DNA from: Sphingobium sp. JS3065
Lineage (GTDB): Bacteria > Pseudomonadota > Alphaproteobacteria > Sphingomonadales > Sphingomonadaceae
Assembly (NCBI RefSeq): GCF_026427355.1
Contig: NZ_CP102664.1
Coordinates: 2,294,001 to 2,358,000, forward strand
Reading direction: 5' to 3'
DNA: 64,000 nt
Shown: positions 38,082 to 46,834 of the stretch, one piece after another
How positions within the stretch are numbered: position 1 is the stretch's first letter
How the letters are laid out: the number at the start of each line of letters is the position of its first letter
The notes under the pieces: model-generated
Told to the model about the DNA's origin: nothing
The model's input: only the letters and a program-made list of their open reading frames with translations
Database searches by the model: none
Translations under genes and position numbers: made by a program

Positions 38082-38987
38082 TCAGGCCGTGCACTTGGCC
38101 CTGGCCCGGCCCTTGTCCATCATGCCGCGCAGGCCGGTCGACAGGCTGCCGCCATAGACCTGCTCCAGCTCCGCATAGACCTTGCAGGCGTCGGCGGGTT
38201 TCTTGAGCTGGATCAGCGCCTCGCCCAGATAGGCCAGGCTGTCGGCGGCGCGGTCGCCCTTGGGCCGCTTCTGGTAATTTTCGTAGAAGGCGACAGACGC
38301 CAGCGCGGGCTTGCCGTCGTCCAGATAGGCGCGGCCCAGCAGGTTCGCGGCCTTGCTGGCGACGGGGGTCGAACCATATTTGTCGACCGTGGCCTTCAAC
38401 TGCGCCTGCGCCTCCGGATAGAATTTCGCGCTCCACAGGCGGAAGCCATAGCTATAGGCGTCGTCCGCCTCGTTCCCGGTCAAGGGCCGCTCGATCGCGG
38501 CGACGGCGGTCTTGCGCTCCTCGCTTGCGCCATTGGCCGCCGGGCGCGGCGCGGTGGGCCGGGCCGCCGCCGCCGCCGCCGCCGGAGCGGAGGGGGCGAC
38601 GGCAGGCGGCGGCACCACGGCGGGCGCGGCGCGGCTTTCCTGCTCCGCCTTGTAGCGGTTGAAGGCATCCTCCAGCTGCTTCAGCTTGAAACTGTTTTCC
38701 TCGACCTGCCCGGTGACGGAAGCAAGCTGCGATTCCAGCGCGTTCACCCGCGCCGTCAGGTCAGCGACCGGCGTGGAGGATGGCGATCCCGGCACGATGG
38801 CGGGCGCGGCGGGGCGCGTGATCTCCGCCTCCAGCGGCGCGCCGGCGGGAAACACCTTGCGCTGCACGGCGCGCATTTCCTTTTCCAGCCGGTCGACCCG
38901 AACGTCGACGCTGACATTCTGGGCCGCGGCCGGCGGCGCGAGCACGATCAGCGCCAGTGCGGCCGTCGCGAAAAAAGCGTTACGCAT
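38082..38987 (-). CDS. cpoB: Cell division coordinator CpoB / tol-pal protein YbgF
   Basis: A 301-residue periplasmic protein. Signal peptide (FFATAALALIVLAPPAAAQ), an N-terminal coiled coil (VDRLEKEMRAVQRKVF; LTARVNALESQLASVTGQVE), an Ala/Pro-rich linker, then TPR repeats (DAYSYGFRLWSAKFYPEAQAQL; AANLLGRAYLDDGKPALASV). It ends near MMDKGRARAKC. CpoB links peptidoglycan synthesis to Tol-Pal outer-membrane constriction. The tol-pal genes are not adjacent in this window; tilS follows directly. Confidence 0.9.
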   Translation of the reverse strand: MRNAFFATAALALIVLAPPAAAQNVSVDVRVDRLEKEMRAVQRKVFPAGAPLEAEITRPAAPAIVPGSPSSTPVADLTARVNALESQLASVTGQVEENSFKLKQLEDAFNRYKAEQESRAAPAVVPPPAVAPSAPAAAAAAARPTAPRPAANGASEERKTAVAAIERPLTGNEADDAYSYGFRLWSAKFYPEAQAQLKATVDKYGSTPVASKAANLLGRAYLDDGKPALASVAFYENYQKRPKGDRAADSLAYLGEALIQLKKPADACKVYAELEQVYGGSLSTGLRGMMDKGRARAKCTA

Positions 38988-39086
38988 GATGATCCCCGAC
39001 TAATATTCGGCCTTAACCATAAGGCGATAATCCGCCCGGTAAAGCATGACTTTGCGCCAAATTCCGCTGAATCGCCCCTGAACGGA

Positions 39087-39980
39087 TCAGTCGGCAGCGG
39101 CGGGCGCGGGCGCGACCGGAGCAGAGGAGACCGGAGGAGAGGAAGCTGGAGGAGTGGGGGCTGGGGCCGGAGCGGCCTGCCCCGTCACCGCAGCAGGCGC
39201 CGCGCGCGCCAGCAGCGCCTCTGCACTGACGGGCACGTCGGCGATGGTGCGATCCGGCGGTCCCAGCGGCGCGATGGGCTTGCCGCCGACCGTCACGCTC
39301 AGCGCCTGCGGCCGCCCGGTCAGGATCATCGGATTGCGGGCATTGGCGGGAAGGGTGAAGCTTTCCCCCTTCTTCATCAGCCCGTCCTTCAGCCGCTCGC
39401 CCGCCTCGTCATAGATGCGCAGCCACACATCGTCATTCGCGGTGAACACGACTGCCTGCACCACCGGCGCGGCAGGGCGCGCGCCCGCCGGTTTCACCGT
39501 CGCAGGCACGGGCGCGGCCTGTTGGGCGGCAATCTCCTCCCCTGTCGGCGGCGTCATCACCTGCGTGCGCCAGACGGCGAAGCCCACCACCAGGACCACG
39601 ACGATGGCCGCCGCCGTCCAGGCCAGCGCGCGGGATGGCACGCGCGCCGGATCGGCAGGTTCGAACGCTTCATAACGGTTGCTGCCCAGGTCCGCATTAT
39701 GCACGGCGTTGCGCACGTCGGCGGCGATCGCCACCTCATCCACGTCGATGGCGCGGGCATAGGCGCGGGCGAAACCGACCGCATAGGGAATGCCGGGCAG
39801 GGCGGCATAATCATCGCGCTCGATCGCCTCCAACTGCCGCTGGGCGATGCGCGTCCGGGTGGCGATATCCTGTATCGACAATCCCTGCGCCTCCCGCGCG
39901 GCGCGCAGGCGCGCGCCGGGAGTGCCGGGCCGCTGTTCCGGCGCCGCGACGCCGGGTTCCTGTTCCGCTTCTTCTGCCAT
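39087..39980 (-). CDS. rodZ: RodZ-like HTH membrane protein with DUF4115 domain
   Basis: A 297-residue protein. A cytoplasmic HTH_25 domain (GARLRAAREAQGLSIQDIAT, about residues 22-90) is followed by a basic stretch, one transmembrane helix (LAWTAAAIVVVLVVGFAVW) and a periplasmic Pro/Ala-rich linker. A DUF4115 beta domain follows (VVFTANDDVWLRIYDEAGER, then LSVTVGGKPIAPLG). A Pro/Ala-rich tail ends it. RodZ bridges MreB filaments to the cell-wall elongasome. Sphingomonad homologues may differ in partner, so the symbol is by domain layout. Confidence 0.8.
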   Translation of the reverse strand: MAEEAEQEPGVAAPEQRPGTPGARLRAAREAQGLSIQDIATRTRIAQRQLEAIERDDYAALPGIPYAVGFARAYARAIDVDEVAIAADVRNAVHNADLGSNRYEAFEPADPARVPSRALAWTAAAIVVVLVVGFAVWRTQVMTPPTGEEIAAQQAAPVPATVKPAGARPAAPVVQAVVFTANDDVWLRIYDEAGERLKDGLMKKGESFTLPANARNPMILTGRPQALSVTVGGKPIAPLGPPDRTIADVPVSAEALLARAAPAAVTGQAAPAPAPTPPASSPPVSSAPVAPAPAAAD

Positions 39981-40071
39981 GCTGCTCCGCGACTTATGAA
40001 GGCCGGTCTTGTCTCATTGCGGGACAGGGGTTGTCAACGCTGCGTAGGCCCGACGTACCGCCACAAACCCT

Positions 40072-42348
40072 TTAATTCAATTCAATAGCATGTTCACCGG
40101 CCCAGTCGACCAGCGCCGAACGAATATCGACCACGCCCCTGTCCAGCAGGTCGCGCATGACGCCGCGCAGTTCGGTCGCATCCAGCGTGCGGATCATCGC
40201 CTTGACCGGCCCGACCGACGCCGGGGTGATCGACAGACGCCGCACGCCCAGACCGATCAGCGCCATCGCCTCCAGCGTGCGCCCGCCCATCTCGCCGCAG
40301 ACGCCGACGGGCACCTCATGCGCCTCGCAGGCGCGCACCACGCGGTCCAGGAAGCGCAATATGGCGATGCTGAGCCAGTCGTAACGCTCCGCCAGCCGGG
40401 GATGGGCGCGGTCGGCGGCGAACAGGAACTGCGTCAGGTCATTGGTGCCGATCGACAGGAAATCCAGCCTGGGCAGCAGCAGGTCCAGCACCTCCGCCAG
40501 CGCGGGCACCTCCAGCATCGCGCCATAGCGTATCGCGACCGGCAATTTCTTCTTCTGCGCCACCAGCCATTCGCGCTGATGTTCGACCAGCGCCCTCGCC
40601 TGCTCATATTCCCAGGGTTCCGACACCATCGGGAACATGACGTGCAGCACCTTGCCCGCCGCCGCCTCCAGCAGGGCGCGGGCCTGCGCCTTCATGAGGC
40701 CATCCCGGTCCAGCGCCAGCCGCAATGCGCGCCAGCCCATGGCGGGATTGTCCTCCAGCTCCTCCTCCGCGTCGCGGGACATATAGGGCAGCGCCTTGTC
40801 GCCGCCGATGTCGACGGTGCGGAAGATGACCGGCCGGTCGCCCGCCGCGTCCAGCACGTCGCGATAGAGCCGCTGCTGCTTCTCCCGCTGCGGCAGCGTG
40901 GCGGACACCAGGAACTGGAATTCGGTGCGGAACAGGCCGATGCCGTCCGCGCCGACCAGGTCCAGCGCCTGCGCATCCTCGCGCAGACCCGCATTCACCA
41001 TCAATTCGATCCGCTGCCCGTCGACGGTGACGGAGGGCAGGTCGCGCATGGCCACGAATTCGGCCCGGCGCTTCTGCGTCACATGCAGCTTGTTCTCGAA
41101 CGCCTCCTCCATGTCGGGCGTCGGGCGGATCAGCAGGTTGTTGTCGGCCACGTCCATCAGGATCAGGTCGCCCTCATTCACCTGATGGCGGATGTCGCGC
41201 ACGCGGCCCAGCACCGGCACGCCCATCGCGCGGGCGACGATGGTGACATGGGCGGTCAGCGACCCTTCCTCCAATATCACCCCTTTCAGCCGCCGCCGGT
41301 CATATTCCAGCAGTTCCGCCGGCCCCAGGTTGCGGGCGATCAGGATGGCGTCCTGCCGCAATCCAAGCTGCGCCGCCGTGCCCAACTGCCCCGACACGAT
41401 GCGCAGCAGCCGGTTCGCCATATCCTCCAGATCGTGCATCCGGTCCTGGAGCAGGGGGTCGTCTATCTGCCGCATGCGCATGCGGGTGCGCTGCTGCACG
41501 CGCTCTATGGCGGCCTCGGCGGTCAGGCCGCTGTCGATCGCTTCGTTGATGCGCCGCGCCCAACCCTCGTCATAGGCGAACATCTTGTAGGTTTCGAGCA
41601 CCTCCTGATGCTCGCCCTCCGTGCCGAATTCGGCCGCGCCGGTCATGCGGTCGATCTGCTCGCGCATCTTGGTGAAGGCGGAAATGACGCGGGCGCGCTC
41701 CGCCTCCGTATCCTCGGCGACGGTATGTTCGATATGCACGCGCGGCTGGTGGAACACCACATGCCCCCGCGCCATGCCCATGACGAGCTGCAACCCGTGC
41801 AGCACCAAACTGCCCGTATCCTGCACCCGGCTGTCCAGCGGACCGTCATCGGCCAGTTCCGCATTGGCGATCAATTCGGACATCACCATCGCCACGGTCT
41901 GCAACGCCTCTATCTCCACTTCCTCATAGCGGCGCGGCTCGACATGCTGGACGCACAGCACGCCGATGGCGCGCTCCCGCCGCACGATCGGCACGCCGGC
42001 GAAGCTGTGGAACAGTTCCTCCCCCGTTTCCGGGCGATAGCTATAGTCGGGATGGGACGCCGCCTCGTCCAGGTTCAGCGTCTCCACATTGGTGGCGATC
42101 ATGCCGACCAGCCCCTCGCCCATCGCCATGCGGGTGACGTGGACGGCCTCCTGCTTCAAACCCCGGGTGGCGAACAGTTCCAGCAGCCCTTCGCGCACCA
42201 GATAGATGGAGCAGACCTCGCTCGACAGGGATTCGCCGATGATCTCCACCACCTTGTTCAGCTTCGCCTGCGCGCTGGTGCGCGCCGCCATGACTTCCTG
42301 CAGGCGGATGAGTATCTGGCGGGCGGCGGCGGCGGGCGTGCTGGGCAT
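40072..42348 (-). CDS. ptsP: Phosphoenolpyruvate-protein phosphotransferase, nitrogen PTS (EI-Ntr)
   Basis: A 758-residue protein. The N-terminal GAF domain (residues about 15-160, SLSSEVCSIYLVREGLLELF) is the mark of EI-Ntr. The PTS-type swivelling domain has the phosphorylated His in EEGSLTAHVTIVARAMG. The PEP-binding TIM barrel has GADGIGLFRTEFQFL, FRTVDIGGDKALPYM, SIGTNDLTQFLFAADR and VGVCGEMGG with the catalytic Cys. It starts the NPr/EIIA-Ntr phosphorelay that senses nitrogen and potassium status. It is upstream of the RodZ-like gene, 91 nt away, and divergent from the aminotransferase pair. Confidence 0.96.
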   Translation of the reverse strand: MPSTPAAAARQILIRLQEVMAARTSAQAKLNKVVEIIGESLSSEVCSIYLVREGLLELFATRGLKQEAVHVTRMAMGEGLVGMIATNVETLNLDEAASHPDYSYRPETGEELFHSFAGVPIVRRERAIGVLCVQHVEPRRYEEVEIEALQTVAMVMSELIANAELADDGPLDSRVQDTGSLVLHGLQLVMGMARGHVVFHQPRVHIEHTVAEDTEAERARVISAFTKMREQIDRMTGAAEFGTEGEHQEVLETYKMFAYDEGWARRINEAIDSGLTAEAAIERVQQRTRMRMRQIDDPLLQDRMHDLEDMANRLLRIVSGQLGTAAQLGLRQDAILIARNLGPAELLEYDRRRLKGVILEEGSLTAHVTIVARAMGVPVLGRVRDIRHQVNEGDLILMDVADNNLLIRPTPDMEEAFENKLHVTQKRRAEFVAMRDLPSVTVDGQRIELMVNAGLREDAQALDLVGADGIGLFRTEFQFLVSATLPQREKQQRLYRDVLDAAGDRPVIFRTVDIGGDKALPYMSRDAEEELEDNPAMGWRALRLALDRDGLMKAQARALLEAAAGKVLHVMFPMVSEPWEYEQARALVEHQREWLVAQKKKLPVAIRYGAMLEVPALAEVLDLLLPRLDFLSIGTNDLTQFLFAADRAHPRLAERYDWLSIAILRFLDRVVRACEAHEVPVGVCGEMGGRTLEAMALIGLGVRRLSITPASVGPVKAMIRTLDATELRGVMRDLLDRGVVDIRSALVDWAGEHAIELN

Positions 42349-42491
42349 GGGTAAAGCGCTAACAGATCGCGCCTCCGCTTTCCAAGGCGAATATGTGCGG
42401 TTCCGGCGGATTTTCCCTGGACGGTTATGGCGGAAATGGACGATGCTTTCGTTTACAGCCGTAAAATCTCGAGATTCAGGGAGATGAGTAT

Positions 42492-43649
42492 ATGGCAGAA
42501 ATCGACAACAAGGCGTTCGAACAGGATTTGATCGAACGGGGCTATTCCCGCCGCCAGATGGGCAAGGTCGCGGCTTTGCTGGGCGCGGGCGCGGCTGCCC
42601 TGCGCGTCACCGGCGCCGTGGCGCAGCAGGCCGCGAAGGCTGTCGAGGGCGCCGTGCGCATCGGCGCCAACGAATGCTGGACCGGCCCCTTCCCGGTCGC
42701 CGCGCAAGCCGCCTACAAGCTGGTGCAGGAGGGCAATCGTTACGAGCCCAATGACGAACATGCCAAGCTGTTCGCCGCCGTCGCCGCCGTGGAGGGCATT
42801 CCCGCCGACCGCATCACCGCCTGGCCCGGCTCCAGCGATCCGCTGAGCCGCGTCGCTGTCGCCTATGCCTCGCCCACGCGCGGCATCGTCACCGGCAACC
42901 CGACCTATGAAGCCATCTGGCGCACCGGCGACTGGCTGGGCGCGAAGGTGACGAAGGTGCCGCTGACCAAGGATTACGCCCATGACGTGAAGGCGATGCT
43001 GGCGGCAGACCCCAATGCGGGCGTCTATTATATCTGCTCGCCCAACAATCCCAGCGGCACGATGACCTCGCTCGCCGACATCCAGTGGCTGGCCGACAAC
43101 AAGCCCAAGGACGCGATCCTGGTCGTCGACGAAGCCTATATCCACTGGTTCGACGGCCCCAACGCCGCGAAGATGGCCGCGACCCGCGACGACGTGCTGA
43201 TCCTGCGCACCTTCTCCAAGCTGTTCGGCATGGCGGGCATGCGCCTGGGCCTCACCTTCTCCAGCCCCGCCATCATGGAAAAGATGATGCGCTATGACGG
43301 GGGCCAGGTGACGGCGATGCTGCCGATGACCGCCGTCGCCTGCGGCACCGTGTCGGTGGCGCAGGCCGACCTTATCAAGGCGCGCCGCGCCGAAATGATC
43401 GCCAACCGCGAAATGGCCGTCACGCATCTGAAGAAGAAGGGGATCAAGGTGATCCCCGGCAGCCAGGCCAATATGTTCATGGTCGATTGGGGCAAGCCCG
43501 CCAAGGAGATGCAGGCCACGCTCCTGGCCGAAAATGTGCAGATCGGGCGCAACTGGCCGATCTGGCCCACGGTTTCCCGCGTGTCCGTCGGCTCGGCGGA
43601 AGAGATGAAGGCCTTCTGCGACGCCGTGGACAAGGTCTGGAAAGCCTGA
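42492..43649 (+). CDS. PLP-dependent aminotransferase (HisC-like) with apparent Tat signal, copy 1
   Basis: A 385-residue fold-type I enzyme. Residues about 18-45 read YSRRQMGK followed by VAALLGAGAAALRVTGAVAQQ: a twin-arginine motif, a modest hydrophobic core and an AVA-QQ cleavage site. The enzyme body has SPNNPSGTM, LVVDEAYIHWF and the PLP Lys in RTFSKLFGMAGMRLGL, and ends normally. The HisC substrate loop NENP.GP is replaced by GANECWTGP. Its location in the periplasm would be unusual for a PLP enzyme. GGAG lies upstream of the ATG. A terminator and a close paralogue follow. Confidence 0.88.
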   Translation: MAEIDNKAFEQDLIERGYSRRQMGKVAALLGAGAAALRVTGAVAQQAAKAVEGAVRIGANECWTGPFPVAAQAAYKLVQEGNRYEPNDEHAKLFAAVAAVEGIPADRITAWPGSSDPLSRVAVAYASPTRGIVTGNPTYEAIWRTGDWLGAKVTKVPLTKDYAHDVKAMLAADPNAGVYYICSPNNPSGTMTSLADIQWLADNKPKDAILVVDEAYIHWFDGPNAAKMAATRDDVLILRTFSKLFGMAGMRLGLTFSSPAIMEKMMRYDGGQVTAMLPMTAVACGTVSVAQADLIKARRAEMIANREMAVTHLKKKGIKVIPGSQANMFMVDWGKPAKEMQATLLAENVQIGRNWPIWPTVSRVSVGSAEEMKAFCDAVDKVWKA

Positions 43650-43681
43650 CTGCGGGAAAACGCATAAAATTTTGAAATCCG

Positions 43682-43717
43682 GGGGCGGCGCATTGCGGAA
43701 ATGCGCCGCCCCTTTCG
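43682..43717 (+). terminator. Rho-independent terminator after aminotransferase 1
   Basis: GGGGCGGCGCATT pairs with AATGCGCCGCCCC around a short loop, followed by TTTCGTT. It lies 33 nt after the stop codon and separates the tandem paralogues. Confidence 0.85.
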
Positions 43718-43770
43718 TTCCTCCCCTTTGGAATATGCGCAGTTGTGGAACGAAAAGGGGAACAGACGAC

Positions 43771-44940
43771 ATGACCATGATGTTGGATAAGGACGCCCGC
43801 GAAGACCTGCTCGAACGGGGCTATTCCCGCCGCACGATCGGCAAGATTTCCGCCCTCATGGCTGCCGGCGCGGCGGCCGGCAACCTGCTGGTCCAGCCCG
43901 CCCTCGCGCAGCAGCAGGCGGGGCGCGGCATCAAGGGCGCGGTGCGGATCGGCGCCAACGAATGCTGGACCGGCCCGTTCGAACCCGGCGTGCAGGCCGC
44001 CGCGAAGGCCGCCGCGGTCGGCAACTGGTACGATCCGGACAATTACAAGGGCGACCTGATCGCCACCGTCGCCAAGGTGGAGGGCATTCCGGAATCCCAC
44101 GTCATGCTGTGGCCGGGTTCGGGCGGCCCGCTGGTCAGCACGGTGGCGGCCTTCTGCTCGCCCACCAAGGGGCTGGTCACCGCCGATCCGACCTTCGAAT
44201 CCGCCTGGCGCACCGCCGATTATCTGAAGGCCCCCATCGCCAAGGCGCCCCAGGCCATCGGCCAGGGCCATGACGTCAAGGCGATGCTGGCCGCCAATCC
44301 CAATGCCGGGCTTTATTATATCTGCACGCCCAACAACCCCACCGGCACCATCACGCCGATGGCCGACATCGAATGGCTGCTGGCGAACAAGCCCAAGGAT
44401 TCCTTCCTGCTGGTCGATGAAGCCTATATCCACTGGTATGACGGCCCCAACGCCGCGAAGCTGGTGGCGGGCCGCAAGGACCTGATCGTCATGCGGACCT
44501 TCTCCAAGCTGTTCGGCATGGCGGGCGTGCGGCTGGGCCTGACCTTCGCGGACCCCGAAGTGCAGAAGCGCATCAGCCTGTTCGGCCCCACGGCGGGCGG
44601 CCTGTCGATCACCGCCATGGCCTGCGGCAACGCGGTCTATTCCGAAACGGGCCTGATCAAGGCCCGCCGCGCGGAGATGATCGCCAACCGCGACGAAACC
44701 ATCGCCTGGCTCGCCAAGAAGGGCATAGAAGTGCATCCCGGCAGCCACGCCAACATGTTCATGGTGGATTGGAAGACCAAGCCTGCCAAGGAGATGCAGG
44801 CCGCCCTCCTCGCCACGCCGGAAAAGGTGCAGATCGGGCGCAACTGGCCGATCTGGCCCACCGTATCCCGCGTCACCGTCGGTTCGGCGGACGACATGGC
44901 GAAATTCCGCTCGGCGGTGGAGAAGGTCTACAAGGGCTGA
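43771..44940 (+). CDS. PLP-dependent aminotransferase (HisC-like) with apparent Tat signal, copy 2
   Basis: A 389-residue paralogue of the preceding gene with the same layout. The twin-arginine motif YSRRTIGK is followed by a hydrophobic ISALMAAGAAAGNLLV stretch and an ALA-QQ cleavage site. Then come RIGANECWTGPF, TPNNPTGTI, LVDEAYIHWYD and the Lys in RTFSKLFGMAGVRLGL. The ATG at 43771 has AAAGGGGAAC upstream. Keeping the export signal in both copies argues that it matters. The substrate is unknown; an amino or imino acid outside the cytoplasm is inferred. It has its own terminator. Confidence 0.88.
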   Translation: MTMMLDKDAREDLLERGYSRRTIGKISALMAAGAAAGNLLVQPALAQQQAGRGIKGAVRIGANECWTGPFEPGVQAAAKAAAVGNWYDPDNYKGDLIATVAKVEGIPESHVMLWPGSGGPLVSTVAAFCSPTKGLVTADPTFESAWRTADYLKAPIAKAPQAIGQGHDVKAMLAANPNAGLYYICTPNNPTGTITPMADIEWLLANKPKDSFLLVDEAYIHWYDGPNAAKLVAGRKDLIVMRTFSKLFGMAGVRLGLTFADPEVQKRISLFGPTAGGLSITAMACGNAVYSETGLIKARRAEMIANRDETIAWLAKKGIEVHPGSHANMFMVDWKTKPAKEMQAALLATPEKVQIGRNWPIWPTVSRVTVGSADDMAKFRSAVEKVYKG

Positions 44941-44962
44941 TCCTGTTCCCAAGGGCCGCACG

Positions 44963-44998
44963 AAGGGCGTCCGGCATGTGCCGGGCGCCCTTTTTCTT
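44963..44998 (+). terminator. Rho-independent terminator after aminotransferase 2
   Basis: AGGGCGTCCGGC pairs with GCCGGGCGCCCT (one mismatch) around an ATGT loop, followed by TTTTCTTT, 23 nt after the stop. Confidence 0.92.
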
Positions 44999-45063
44999 TG
45001 CATCGACAGCGTTACGCCAAATCCTCCCTGCGCGAAGCGTGGGGAGGATTAGAAAGCCCCTCC

Positions 45064-45528
45064 CTAAGCGCTCGCCGCCGACGCCTCGCATAATGCCTTG
45101 AACTGCTCCGCCATCTGGTCCCACCCAGGATGGAAGCCCATTTCCTTATGCTTCTTCAGCGTTTCCGCATCCCAATGCCGGGCCGTGGCTGTGAAGCGCG
45201 TTCCCTCCCCCTCATCGGCAAAGCTCCAGATCGCCGTCATGAAGGGCGTCTGCGGAATCCATCCCGAAGCATAGGCGTCGGTGGTCACGACCTTTTCCTG
45301 CGGCACCACCTCCAGAAACACGCCCTCCATCGGTCCCGTATCCTCGCCATCGGGACCGAACATGCGCACCGCGCTCCGCCCGCCGGGCCGCATATCCTCC
45401 TCGATCACCTCGGCGCGCCAGGGCTTGGGACAGAACCACTCGTCCTTCAGGTCCGTCCACACCCGCCATACGATCCCCCGCGGCGCGGCGATATGGCATG
45501 TCACCGACAGTTCATATTCCGCGCTCAT
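45064..45528 (-). CDS. SRPBCC (AHSA1-like) domain protein
   Basis: A 154-residue protein beginning MSAEYELSVTCHIAAPRGIV, with WTDLKDEWFCPKPW and AIWSFADEGEGTRFTATARHWDAETLKKHKEMG. This is the START/SRPBCC fold of activator-of-Hsp90-like proteins that bind small hydrophobic ligands. The enzymatic role is unknown. It overlaps the upstream VOC gene by 4 nt (ATGA) and is the last of four tightly packed minus-strand genes. It converges on aminotransferase 2. A short GCGCGAAGCGTGGGGAGGAT palindrome lies in the gap. Confidence 0.85.
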   Translation of the reverse strand: MSAEYELSVTCHIAAPRGIVWRVWTDLKDEWFCPKPWRAEVIEEDMRPGGRSAVRMFGPDGEDTGPMEGVFLEVVPQEKVVTTDAYASGWIPQTPFMTAIWSFADEGEGTRFTATARHWDAETLKKHKEMGFHPGWDQMAEQFKALCEASAASA

Positions 45529-46016
45529 GACGCCGCGCCTTCGAAAGCCGCCTTCATCCGGGCGGTATCCAGCTTCTGCATGGTCATCATCTCCGTCATC
45601 ATCCGCTGGATGCCCGGCCCGTCGCCGGTCTTGTAGAGGTCCATGATCTCCTGCGTCACCAATTGCCAGGACAGGCCATATTTGTCCTTCAGCCAACCGC
45701 ACGGCCCCGGCGACCCCCCATCGGCGGTCAGGGCGTCGAAATAGCGGTCGATCTCCGCCTGATCCCTGCACGCGACGGACAGCGAAACCGCCTCGGTAAA
45801 GCCGAATTCCGGCCCGCCGTTCAATGCCTGATAGCTGTCGCCGAACAGGGTGAATTCGACCATCAGCACATCCCCGCCCTTGAAGGGGGCAGGCGTGGGC
45901 TGATCCGGCGGAAAGCGGTTGATGAAATCCACCGACCCGCCGAAGATGGAGACGTAGAAGCGCGCCGCTTCCTCCGCCTGCCCATTATACCACAGGCAGG
46001 GTGAAATACTGGACAT
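45525..46016 (-). CDS. PhnB-like VOC-family protein
   Basis: A 163-residue protein: SISPCLWYNGQAEEAARFYV, then LMVEFTLFGDSYQALNGG, then CGWLKDKYGLSWQLV and a C-terminal helix RMMTEMMTMQKLDTARM. This is the 3-demethylubiquinone methyltransferase-like/PhnB branch of the glyoxalase superfamily. These proteins often sit with SRPBCC and DUF1428 genes, and their substrates are unknown. It is 11 nt downstream of the two-domain VOC gene and overlaps the SRPBCC start. Confidence 0.85.
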   Translation of the reverse strand: MSSISPCLWYNGQAEEAARFYVSIFGGSVDFINRFPPDQPTPAPFKGGDVLMVEFTLFGDSYQALNGGPEFGFTEAVSLSVACRDQAEIDRYFDALTADGGSPGPCGWLKDKYGLSWQLVTQEIMDLYKTGDGPGIQRMMTEMMTMQKLDTARMKAAFEGAAS

Positions 46017-46027
46017 GGCCCTTCTCC

Positions 46028-46825
46028 TTATCCCTCGACCGCGCGCATGCCGACCAGCGCGAACATCGCGCCCTGCGGATCGGTCGCCTGGATGATCCAT
46101 GCCCCGCCCGGCACCTGCATCGGCCCGTTCAGCACGGTGCCGCCGCCCGCCTTCACCTTGTCGGTCGCGACATCGATATCCGGCACGACGAAGTAGAACA
46201 GCCAAAGCGGCACGGGCATTTCCGTGGGTCGCGCCATCATGCCGCCGCTCATGCCGTCAAAGTCCGTCGACCCGTCCTGCGAGAAAAGCTGGTAACTGCC
46301 CATCTCGCCCATATCCATCGCCTCGCCCTTCCCCCATCCGAACTGGGATGTGTAGAAGGCCAGATCGGCGTCGAAATCGCCGCTGTACAATTCATGCCAG
46401 CCGATATGCCCGTTCGCCATCGGCGACGGCGCATCCATCCCGTCCGGACTGGACCCCTTGAGCAGCATGAACGCCGCCCCGCCCGGATCGGCCATCACCG
46501 CGAAGCGCCCGACGCCGATTATATCCTCCGGCGCGCGCTTCACGCTGCCGCCCGCCGCGGTCAGCCTTTCGGCATCGGCATCCACATCCGCCGATCCGAT
46601 ATAGCCGCCCCACCATGGCGTCATGCCATGTGCCGCCGCCTCCGCCGGGATCGCCATGATCCCGCCGGTCGGCCCGGCGCTGCCCGAAACCACCTGATAG
46701 TCATGGCCGCCGCCAAAGGCCTGCGCCGTCCAGCCGACGACATCGCCGTAAAAGGCCAGGGCCGCCGCCGGATCGCTGGTCATCAGTTCATACCAGAAGA
46801 ATCTGCCGTTCAGATCGGTCATCAT
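46028..46825 (-). CDS. Two-domain VOC-family (glyoxalase-like) protein
   Basis: A 265-residue protein with two glyoxalase-fold modules: residues about 7-125 (GRFFWYELMTSDPAAALAFY) and 140-262 (GHIGWHELYSGDFDADLAFY). Each starts with the W/Y-E-L-x-S/T-x-D pattern. The metal-ligand pattern is weak, so it may be a binding or antibiotic-resistance-like VOC protein rather than a lyase. Tandem ATGs at 46825 and 46822. It is 9 nt downstream of the DUF1428 gene, in the same operon. Confidence 0.85.
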   Translation of the reverse strand: MMTDLNGRFFWYELMTSDPAAALAFYGDVVGWTAQAFGGGHDYQVVSGSAGPTGGIMAIPAEAAAHGMTPWWGGYIGSADVDADAERLTAAGGSVKRAPEDIIGVGRFAVMADPGGAAFMLLKGSSPDGMDAPSPMANGHIGWHELYSGDFDADLAFYTSQFGWGKGEAMDMGEMGSYQLFSQDGSTDFDGMSGGMMARPTEMPVPLWLFYFVVPDIDVATDKVKAGGGTVLNGPMQVPGGAWIIQATDPQGAMFALVGMRAVEG

Positions 46826-46834
46826 CCCTCTCCC

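Noticed and set aside
40090..42354. Very long plus-strand open frame opposite ptsP
   Set aside because: Its length comes from codon bias of ptsP on the other strand; the translation is His/Gln/Arg-rich with no domain.
45020..45060. Palindrome with GCGCGAAGCGTGGGGAGGAT as a terminator
   Set aside because: It lacks a T-run and resembles extragenic units seen near 34450; a clear terminator already exists at 44963-44998.
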